A DNA stretch of 64,000 nt from Wurfbainia villosa (Eukaryota > Streptophyta > Magnoliopsida > Zingiberales > Zingiberaceae), in contig CM046000.1 in assembly GCA_025175895.1 (NCBI GenBank), positions 93,294,753 through 93,358,752 of the forward strand, given 5' to 3'. Shown one piece after another: positions 36,725 to 46,310 of this stretch. Position 1 is the first letter of the stretch; each line of letters opens with the position of its first letter. The translations under genes and the position numbers were made by a program. The notes beneath the pieces are model-generated. The model did no database searches. It was not told the DNA's origin and was given only the letters and a program-made list of their open reading frames with translations.

Positions 36725-37996
36725 TCCATGCCATTTGGTCAAGTCAAACTTGACGTTTCATCTTCCCTCTCAAGTCAAGTCAAACTTGACCTCTTATCTC
36801 CCATGGTTAATCAAATCCAACCATTTGATTCAAGTCAATTTGATTTAATGAATCTCTATTCATTAGTTTAAATTGACTCAATGAATCAAATCTAAATTAG
36901 ACTCATTAAACACTTGAATTAAATTGAGTCTAACTAAATTAGTTTAATTTGGATTACTCTTAATCCAATTTGGTTCATCATATGAACCTAATCCTCATGG
37001 TCCAACATATGAACCTAATCTTCATCTAATTTTCCTTTGTGTGTGACCCTATAGGTTCTTGTAATGTTGGCAATGCTTCTAAACCGATTTAGGAACATAA
37101 GCAATGAGCGGTATCTAGAAACACATCATTGCTACCCAAGTTCCAAGAATGTTGAGATCCAACATCACCATTGTGACTACTAATTGTGACTCTCACAATA
37201 TGTGACAATGTCCCTCTATCCTTGACATCTAGATTGACCAATTGATGCATAGACCATGTCATCCTCGGTACAATCTATATCTTGAACTCCAAATAGACTC
37301 ACTCTAATCAAATGAGCTCAATATCTCATATTGACTCATTTGGGCATGGCCATGCACTTAGTGGCCTCACTCTATCAAGAATAACGATGTCACTCCCATA
37401 TTATAGGAGGGATAGATCCCATCTACATCACTCACATCCCTCCGCATAATTTGTTACATACCCAATAATCACCTTTATAGTCCATCCATTTACAGGTGAC
37501 GTTTGACGAAGCCAAAGTATGCAACTCCTTATGTAGAGAACCATGGTGATTTCAGGTCCAAGGACTAATAGTCATATGAAAAAGTATATGACACTCATAT
37601 AATGATCCATGATACTTTCTCATGGTAGGTCATTCAGTATACATTCTCCAATGCATACATATGTGTCAACTTGATATCTCATATCCATGACTTGTGAGAT
37701 CAAGTCATCGAGTTGACCTACATGCTAATCTCTTCACATTAACATTGTCCCTGAATGTTAATACTTGACTAGGAATGATTAAGAGTAGTGTTCTCTATAT
37801 CATCTCATTATCGATTCAACCAATTGATTGATATAGATAAGAACCTTCTACTCAAGGACGTTATTATACTTAGTTATTTGGCACCAATACAAGTAAGTAT
37901 AATAACCATAAAGAAATGCCTTTATAAATAGGAATATGATACAACAAAGTCCATAAAACAATCATCACATGATTGACTCTAGGGCTTTCACTAACA
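36725..37996 (-). repeat. M1 3' LTR, truncated at its U5 end
   Basis: It matches 62465-63761 with a few percent difference, mostly transitions, and begins on the minus strand TGTTAGTGAAAGCCC next to the polypurine tract. Similarity to the 5' LTR stops near 36725, and the remaining half kilobase of LTR is replaced by S-type sequence. It contains blocks of repeated TCAAGTCAAACTTGAC and TTTGATT. Confidence 0.83.
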
Positions 37997-38011
37997 ATCT
38001 CCCACTAGTAC
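37997..38011 (-). other. M1 polypurine tract
   Basis: The minus strand reads ACTAGTGGGAGAT directly before the LTR start TGTTAG. It is similar to, but distinct from, the family A tract. Confidence 0.8.
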
Positions 38012-38059
38012 TAGCGTCAATCGCTGTAGTATCTAATACCCAATGACCTAGTGTGAACA

Positions 38060-40895
38060 TCATGCTTTTTCTATGCCAAAGTCTTGGTCAAGGGATCTGC
38101 GACGTTAGCCTCGGTGGGTACTCTGCAAATCTTCACATCTCCTCTATCGATAATCTCTCGAATGAGATGGAAGCACCGTAGTATATGTTTGATCCGCTGG
38201 TGTGAGCGAGGTTCCTTAGCCTGCGCAATCGCTCCATTGTTGTCACAATAGAGCTTTATAGGATCTACTATGCTAGGTACCACCCCGAGCTCAGTAATGA
38301 ACTTGCAGATCCAAACTGCCTCCTTTGCTGCCTCTGATGCAGCGATATACTCGGCCTCTGTTGTAGAATCAGCAACTATGTCCTACTTCGAACTCTTCCA
38401 GCTCACAGCGCCATCATTCAAGCAAAACACGAACCCTGACTGCGATCTAGAATCATCCTAGTCAGTTTGGAAGCTAGCATCGCTGTAACCCTTTACAACT
38501 AGCTCCTCATCGCCTCCAAATATCAAGAAATATTCTTTAGTCCTTCTCAAATACTTAAGAATATTCTTGACTGCTATCCAATGATACTCACCTGGATCGG
38601 ACTGGTATCTACTCGTCATGCTCAAAGCATACGAGACATTAGGACGATTACATAGCATGACGTACATGATAGATCCTATGGCCGATGCATAAGAGATCTT
38701 ATCCATGTGGGCTCTCTCCTCTCTAGAAGAGGGACTTTGAGTCTTCGAAAGGCTCACACCATGTTACATTGGCAGAAAGTCCCTTCTTAGAATTCTGCAT
38801 GGCAAACTATAGTAATACCGTGTCAATATATGTACTCTGACTTAGGCCAAGCAATCTCTTAGATCTATCTCTATAAATCTTGATGCCTAGAATACAGGTT
38901 GTTTCACCTAAGTCCTTCATTGAGAAGCATGTCCCCAGCAAGTCTTCACAGACTTTAGCAAAGGGATGACATTCCCAATGAGTAGTATGTCATCCACATA
39001 CAATACAAGGAAGATAACTGTGTTCCCATTAACCCTCTTATAGACACAGGGTTCATCTTCATTCTTGATGAAATCAAACTATTTGATCACATCATCGAAT
39101 CGAAGATTCCAGCTTCGAGAAGCTTGCTTTAGCCCATAAATGGACCTTTGCAGCTTGCATACTTTCCCAGTATGTTGTGGTTCTACAAAACCCTCAGGTT
39201 GTGTCATGTACACATCCTCGAGCAAGTTTCCATTCAGCAACACGATTTTGATATCCATCTGCCAGATCTCATAATGATGGTATGCTGCAATAGCAAGCAT
39301 GATCCGAATGGACTTAAACATCGCCACTGGTGAAAAGGTTTCATCATAGTCAATACCATGAATTTGCTTGAAATCTTTAGCCACCAATCGGCCCTTATAG
39401 GTATGTGTAAGTTCATCCATGTCAGTCTTTCTCTTAAAGACCCACTTACACCCAATGGGTTTGACACCTTCAGGTGGATCAATCGACGTCCATACTTGGT
39501 TGGTGTACATGGATTCCATCTTGAATCTCATGGCCTCTAGCCATTTCTCAGAATCTGGGCTCATCACAGCTTCCTGATAGGAGGTAGGCTCATTCTCAAT
39601 GAGCATAACGTCATCATGGTCAGACAAGAGAAATGAGTATCTCTCAGGCTGACGACGTACCCTATCAGACCTACGAAGAGGTAGGTCTACCTAAACAGGT
39701 TGTTGTTCCACAACTCTTTGTGCAACAATCTCATCACCCACAACACTTTGTGGTTCCTGTTTAACCTCCATCAAGGCTTTAGTGCTATGGTCCTTATCTT
39801 GAATTTCTTCAAGATCGAACGTACTCCCACTAGTTTTTCTAAAAATATCCCAGTCTTTGCCACAAACACTTTGTGCTGACTAGAAATGTAGAAGTAATAT
39901 CCCTTTGTTTCCTTGGGATATCCAATAAAATAGCACTTATCGGATTTGGGTCCCAGTTTGTCTGAGACTTGACGTCAAACATAAGCCTCACAATCCCAAA
40001 TCCTCATAAAAGACATCTTGAGATTTTTCCCTGTCCATATCATATATGGTGTCTTTATCACAGCCTTAGATGACACACGGTTAAGTGTAAAGGCTGCTGT
40101 GTCTAGAGCATATCCCCAAAAGGATATAGGAAGATCTGTATGACTCATCATAGATCGTACCATATCTAATAGGGTATGATTCCTCCTTTCGGATATACCA
40201 TTCCACTGTAGTGTTCCAAGAGGAGTGAGTTGGGATAGAATCCCTCACTCAGCTAGATAGTCACGAAACTCATGGCTAAGGTATTCACCACCTCGATCTG
40301 ATTGAAGTATCATAATACTCTTGCCAAGTTGGTTTTGTACTTCATTCTTGAATTCTTAACTTTTAAAAGGATTCAGACTTATGTGTCATCAGATACACAT
40401 AATCATACCTACTGAAGTCATCAGTAAATGTAATGAGATACTTATAACCACCTCTAGAATCAACATTGAAAGGGCCACATACATCACTATGTATAAGTCC
40501 TAACAAGTCTGTTGCTCTTTCGTTGTGTCCACTAAAGGGAGTCTTAGTCATCTTGCCTAGAAGGCAAGACTCGCATGTCTCATATGATTCAAAATCAAAT
40601 GAGTCCAGCAGTCCATCCTTATGGAGCTGAGATAAGCGACTCTCATTTATGTGACCTAAGCGACAATGCCAGAGATAGGTTTGGTTCAACTCATTTGACT
40701 TGAATCTTTTGGTACTTATGTTATAGATGGGGCTCTCTAAGTCTAGAATGTAGAGTCCATTCATTAGAGGTGCACTATAATAGAACATATCATTTAAATA
40801 AACTGAACAATATTTGTTCTTTATTATAAATGAAAAGCCTTTCTTGTCCAAACAAGAAACTGAAATTATGTTCTTAGTCAAAGCAGGCACATAGC
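38060..40895 (-). pseudogene. pol: M1 pol (integrase, reverse transcriptase, RNase H), broken
   Basis: Minus-strand order: GAG-pre-integrase and integrase start (open 40890-40363; WHCRLGHINESRLSQL, TCESCLLGKMTK, HSDVCGPF); integrase C-terminal part (40163-39975); reverse transcriptase (39627-39079; KPIGCKWVFKRKTDMDE, WQMDIKIVLLNGNL); catalytic YVDD (38989-39000); RNase H (38757-38458 and 38283-38071; KLYCDNNGAIAQAKEPRSH and LADPLTKTLA). Frameshifts and stops lie between these pieces, and part of the integrase core is weak around 40165-40360. It is related to family A pol at the domain level but clearly another family. Confidence 0.88.
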
Positions 40896-41954
40896 AACAT
40901 TCATCTAGTTCTAGTACAAGCCCAGAGGGCAGAGATAGAAATAAGTTCCTACAACAACAGTAGCAACCCTTGCTCCATTGCCTACTTGTAGGTCCACCTC
41001 TCCCTTCATCAATGCCCTACTATTTCTCAGTGCCTGCACATTGGTACAAATGTGAGATGCACATCTAGTATCTAATACCCATGATAAAGAAATAGATAGA
41101 TTGACTTCTATAACATTTATACCTGAAGTAGAAGTCTCACTTTTCTTCTTCTTAAGATCTTCCAGGTATGCTTTACAGTTACGCTTCCAGTGTCCAACTT
41201 CCTTACAGTGGAAGCAAGTCCCTTCCTTGGCCACCCCTCCTTTCAGTTTCAGTGCCTTGTCTTTGCCCTTAGCTTGGAACTTTCCCTTACCATTAGGCTT
41301 GCCCTTGCCTTTCTTCTTTTGCACCATCAAAATGGAGTCAGGTTTTTCCTTCTTAAGGTTGAGCTCAGCAGTTCTCAACATGCTAAGCATCTCAGGTAGT
41401 GGCTTATCAATTTCATTCATGTTGTAATTCATGACAAATTGATTGTAGCTTTGTGGCAAAGATTGCAAGATCAAGTCAGTGGCTAGCTCTTGGCCAAGTG
41501 AGAATCCCAACCTCTGTAGGTTTTCTATGTACCCAATCATCTTGAGTACATATGGACCTACGGGAGTCCCATCTTGCATTTTGGACTGAAATAGTGCCTT
41601 AGAGATCTTGTATCTCTCGTGCCTAGCTTGTCCTTAATACAGTTGATGAAGATATTCAACCATATCAAAAGAATTCATGAACTCGTGTTGCTTCTGAAGC
41701 TCAGAGTTCATGGTTGCAAGCATGAGGTATGACACATCTAATGCATCATCTTGATGCTTATTGTAAGCATCTCGGTCAGCTCACGAGGCAGTGGCAAGAG
41801 GTGCCTCCGGAATGGGTTGCTTTAGGACATACAGTTTTCTTTCTTGAGTGAGAACGATTCTCATATTCCTGTACCAGTCTAGGAAATTTGCTCCATTGAG
41901 CTTGTCCTTCTCAAGGACAGAATACAGGGAGAGAGTGTTTGTGTTTGTCGACAT
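40896..41954 (-). pseudogene. gag: M1 gag and protease, broken
   Basis: The start at 41954 reads MSTNTNTLSLYSVLEKDKLNG, followed by a UBN2-type gag domain with an in-frame TGA near 41780. The open part 41579-40911 carries LPQSYNQFVMNYNMNEIDK, a lysine/glycine-rich basic tail, the zinc knuckle CFHCKEVGHWKRNC, and the protease region, where DTGCGSH has become DTRCASH. The usual active-site Asp-Thr-Gly is therefore lost. Gag would form the particle and the knuckle would bind RNA. Confidence 0.87.
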
Positions 41955-42088
41955 GGTAATCTACAACATACACAATGTAGAAAATTAATATCATATTCCA
42001 TTTATCATTTAATTAAGACTTTAATCAAATGATGCTCCCACTGAATTATAGGACTTTTATAGAATCGAGTCATGGATGTGGTCAAACC
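41955..42088 (-). other. M1 leader, gag-proximal piece
   Basis: 134 bases upstream of the M1 gag start. It continues at 51527 across the E4 insertion. The last five bases, AAACC, are the E4 target duplication. Confidence 0.85.
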
Positions 42089-43267
42089 TGTTAGTAATAT
42101 ATGAGAGATGTCCTAAGGCAATCGCCTTATGTATGAACCATTTATATGATAAATGAAGATTCACTATTTGAGTATACATGTTTCATGTATTTGATTGGAT
42201 CTTAAACTCATTTACTGAATGTCCACGATGCGATTCACAGCATGAGAAAATTTGTGATTGGATCACAACTAGTGAGTATCTCTACATGTGTAATTGTGAT
42301 GTATTGGAATTATCTCTAGTCGATGAATTGATGAATTTGGACACCATCATCAATTACATCGAGACTATACAGTATACTCCTTGGTGTATCAAGCGGTGAT
42401 TCTCCTTTGGAGACATTGTGATGTCCGGAGTTGATCGTGGATGCTAGTTATGGTAACTAGTTCATTGGAGTGACTAGTCGTAAGACTTCATATGGTTCTC
42501 TGCATATATAGATATGTCAATGAAGTTATTACTGTATCTTAAGTGCGATGTTCCTTTGACTTGCGGTATTCAAGTCATCTTGATCATGGAGACTTATGCT
42601 TTGACATCTTAAGCAAACATCTCTAAGGAGATGTGGACCCGGGATGATTGGGTATAAGTCGAAGTGATCGAAGGTGTTTGAATAGCCTATAAAGGATTCA
42701 CCACTCCTTGCGAGGAGATGTATACCCATGGCCTCTCGTCAGATTGTTACTAAAGTCTTTGGCCAAAGCATTACATGTTTAGAGTAAGGTACTCTTCGAT
42801 ACATGTGGAGTAACTAGAATCCGTAGGATGAGGAAATGATACTTGGGCTAGGTGTGACGTAGTCATCCTAGTGGGGACTGACACAATAGACCATGTCCTG
42901 AACCAAGTGGGTATAAGATGAGTGAAGGGAATGGGGCACGAATCATTCGAGCTACTGAAGGGTTTCAGAAATAGTTCTGGATCAACCGTTGATCTTTTCG
43001 GTTAATTGGGGATCATGATGTACTACTAGGTGCCACTCATGATCGTTCTATAATTAATGGTTAATTATAGACGGCCAACATAAACCGAGAACCTATTTGG
43101 TCACACGCACAATGAGCGTAATCCAAAGGATTTAAAACGAGCTTGAGAATGGGATTCTCAGACCGAGAGAAACTAGGTTTGGTTGGACCAAACATAAAGC
43201 GAGCATGAAATCGTTTCAGTCGCAATGGAAGCGTGGATGGGCTGAGTCTTATGAAGACGTAATGGAT

Positions 43268-43402
43268 GAACCAAAATGGTTTGGTTCTAATCCAATGGAG
43301 GAGAATAAACCAAAGGGTTTGGTTTATTTTAAACGAATGAACCAAAAGTTGATTCGGTTCGTTTTAACTTAAAATAAACCATCATGGTTCGGTTTATTTT
43401 AA
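43268..43402. promoter_or_regulatory. Cluster of palindromes upstream of the LTR TATA box
   Basis: Three perfect inverted repeats in a row. The first is GAACCAAA with a 4-base spacer (43268-43287). The second is AATAAACCAAA with a 3-base spacer (43304-43328). The third is TTAAAATAAACC with a 10-base spacer (43369-43402). A weaker GAACC...GGTTC pair lies between. The cluster is repeated in the 3' LTR (about 50479-50613) and in all family A LTRs. Position about 70-200 bases before the TATA box suggests an enhancer or a structured element. This function is inferred. Confidence 0.7.
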
Positions 43403-43472
43403 CTTATCTTAATGGAGCGGGTTAACGGGCCTAATGGTTATGATCCAATAACCATTAAGAGAATTAGTTCTC

Positions 43473-43480
43473 TATAAAAG
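43473..43480 (+). promoter_or_regulatory. E4 LTR TATA box
   Basis: TATAAAAG in the context GTTCTC-TATAAAAG-AGGGC. The same sequence is at 50684-50691 in the 3' LTR. The RNA start is expected near 43505-43515. Confidence 0.72.
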
Positions 43481-44311
43481 AGGGCTTAAGGAATAATTAA
43501 GCCCTAATCCACAACCCTAAGTGGCCGCCCACCTCTCCTTGGAGAAATTCGGAGCCAACTCTCCTCCTCCTTGCCGTCGCCCACCTTGAGGCTCCAACCG
43601 GTGTCCAGAAGGTGCTGACCTTCCCCCTCGCCGGCGTCGAGCTGCTGCCGGTTAGTGCTCCGGTGATCTCCTTCAAGTTTGGCATCAAGGTGAGCTCTAT
43701 CTCCCTTGGTTGGCCGGCGCCTATCACCTCCACCAAAGCTGTCCAGTTTTCTGGACAGCTTGTTCTCCTCTCGTCGGAGCATCGTTTGGACGACGGTTAG
43801 AGCTCCGACAGCGGCTAACTTACCGGGGATTCGATCTCCGATAATCCTCTGAGGTGGAGGACGAAGGATTCGTCAATTGGTTGACGAATACCTCTCCGGA
43901 GAAGCGAGTTTTGAGAACTCGTATTAGGATCCGAATTTAGATTCGGATCGTGATCATCTCTCGATCACGTCGTCTTCAACACGAGGCTAGTAACCCGTAC
44001 AAAGACGAAGCTCGTGGCTTAGCGAAGTCATCCCGAGAAACTCGGCGTGGATACGGATAGAGACAATTCTAGCGAGGATCGTTCCGGTTGATGTCGTTCC
44101 CGCTACACGTCATACGAAAGGTATAACGGAGATAAATTTCCTTTTATTGCAAATTTAAATTTACGGTTATGTCTACACTTGTTGTAATATGCATGCGTGT
44201 GTTGTGTGTGTTGTAATAAATGTAGATTTATTATTTTTATTGCTTCCGCTGTGTTCATGTTTATTAAACGTGATCGAACACACACACGCAGCGGTGCCGG
44301 AAACCCAACAG

Positions 44312-44324
44312 TGGTATCAGAGCC
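44312..44324 (+). other. E4 primer-binding site (initiator tRNA-Met)
   Basis: TGGTATCAGAGCC, one base after the LTR end. It is a perfect match to the copia consensus. Confidence 0.95.
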
Positions 44325-45595
44325 CAGGTTGTGTTTCGACATAATCGTAAAAATGGTTTTGCGATAGTCATAATGTATTTCTGGAAATTTTCTAATTTTG
44401 GAGATTTAGAAGTATTTATGGAAATTTTTCAATTTTGGAAAGTCTAGATGTATTTATGGATATCTTCCACTTTTGGAAAGGTGGAAGTATTTATGAAAAT
44501 TGATATTTTCCATAAATAAAATATTTGATTAGATTCTGGAAATTTATTTCCTAATTTAATCATGATTTGATTTGGAGAATCAAATCTTAAAATATTTTAT
44601 TTCCATAAGTAGTTTTGATGATTTAGGAAATTGGTTTCCTAAATTGATTTTCCTTAATCAATTATTTTCATAAATAAAATATGTTATTAGATTTGGAAAT
44701 TTGTTTCCTAATTCAATCATGATTTGATTTGGAGAATCAAATCTTAAACATATTTTATTTCCATAAATAGTTATGACAAATAAGGAAATTATGTACATGA
44801 CATAATTGTATGACATGTAATTACATTAGATGCATAACATTATGCCATGCGTGTCGTGACATGTAGATGTATGTCATGTATGTCATGCCATGTAGATAAT
44901 AGTTATTTGCATGCAAAGAGGATGAGACATAAAACCCTAACTCAATATTAAAGCCTACACCTTCCATTAATATGGTTAGAACTAGAGTTATGTTTCTTGT
45001 TTGGGTTGTTGGACTCACTCCAAGCCCGGCTCGAACCTGAACATGTTCAAATCATTGGAATAGTTTAACTCTAATATGGTAAGAGTCAGAGGTCAATCGT
45101 TAGTTTGGGTTGTTGGACTCACTCCAAGCCTGGCTAATTGGTTGAATGCGCTCTAACCATATTAAAACTATTTCGTGATTAATGGGTCGGCTCTAACTTG
45201 GAGCATCGATTTGTTGGACTCACTCCAAGGTTGATGTGAAGAGAGGTGAAGTTGGGTGCTATGCATATGATTCATACTTGTTAATGTGTTAACAACCCAA
45301 TGTATGTGTGAACATTCAATTAGTTGATAGCACATTGTGATAGTTGCATATACGTGATATGCAATCGGTATAGTTGATACCTACCGTCGTAGTTATGAAT
45401 GGCTTGTTGGACTCTCTCCAAGGTTGTTCATATCTATGATGGATATCAGCCCATTCGGAGATGGACCTACGATCTCCCGAAGTGATTTTGGGGTTTTTGA
45501 AATTCGAAAAATGAATGGGATTTATGAATGTATAATGATGCATTTTTAAAATCATCTTTCTCATATATGCTCGTTTTGTATTTCTAAGATTGATC
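44325..45595 (+). other. E4 untranslated leader with four hairpins
   Basis: Hairpins TTGGA-loop-TCCAA at 45009-45023, 45113-45127 and 45214-45228 (loop CTCAC) and at 45407-45421 (loop CTCTC). The stems are unchanged while the loop varies. The first 500 bases are AT-rich repeats of ATTTATGGAAAT-like units. No gene is seen. Confidence 0.87.
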
Positions 45596-46310
45596 ATGAT
45601 GTCTTTAAATTTGCATTCCATTTTGGATTCGAATAAATTGACTGGGCCGAACTTCTTGGACTGCTTAGAAACTTGAGAATTGTTCTCAAGGTGAAAAGCT
45701 TGCGTATGTCCTTGAAGCGCCTCTTCCCGCCCATCCTAGTGACGATGCAACTCCGGACCAATTGTTGGTCTATCAGAAACATGTGACTGATTCTAAACTG
45801 ACAAGTTGCATCATGCTAGCCGCGATGGAACCCAAGCTACGAAAGCAGCATGAGCATATGGATGCTCATATCGTAGACCTTCATCTTTGTGAGTTGGTTG
45901 ATGAGCAAGTGAGATTCGAAAGGTTCGAAGTCTCAAAGCTCCTCTTTACCTCTGAGATGCTAGAAGGTTCATTTGTGGTACTGCTCAATATGCTGAAGAC
46001 TGTGGAGTCTTTTGAGAAGCATGAGCAGGGGACGGTGCTATTAGTTGATTCCTCGAAGAAAGGTTCTAAGAGGAAGTCAAAGGAACAACATAAGGGAAAG
46101 AAGAGAAAGGCTAAGAAGGTAGAACTAGCACAAAAGGAAACTTGCCATCATTATGGCAAGGAGAGCCATTTGCGAAGAAAGTGCAAGATTTATCTTGAGT
46201 CCGTGAAGAAGAATAAGGCATCGGATGCCCCATCTTCTTCAGATATCTTCGTTATTCATTGTCATTCTATTTCCTCAAACACTTGGGTATTGGATACTGG
46301 GTGTGGCTAA
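45596..46310 (+). pseudogene. gag: E4 gag with internal deletion
   Basis: It starts MMSLNLHSILDSNKLTG at 45596. One base is missing after CTCAAGG (about 45690), and the frame is re-established by 45762, from where it runs to 46310. EMLEGSFVV is joined directly to LLNMLKTVES at 45980/45981, the same 55-codon in-frame deletion as E0. The zinc knuckle reads CHHYGKESHLRRKC, with its second cysteine lost. The frame ends at TAA (46308) where the family has TCA of DTGCGSH. It should be a defective particle protein. Confidence 0.9.

Larger units (their letters stand above)
42089..44310 (+). repeat. E4 5' LTR
   Basis: 2222 bases, the reference LTR for the family in this window. It has the terminal TG...CA, the palindrome cluster 43268-43402, the TATA box 43473-43480, and a GC-rich R/U5 part followed by an AT-rich end. 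A short zone near 42345-42415 differs from the 3' LTR much more than the rest. Confidence 0.96.

Noticed and set aside
35667..37996. A single 2.3-kb M1 3' LTR reaching 35667
   Set aside because: The part below 36725 does not match the M1 5' LTR, and its end resembles the SIRE-type LTR, so two elements are more likely. It is kept as an open question in the findings.
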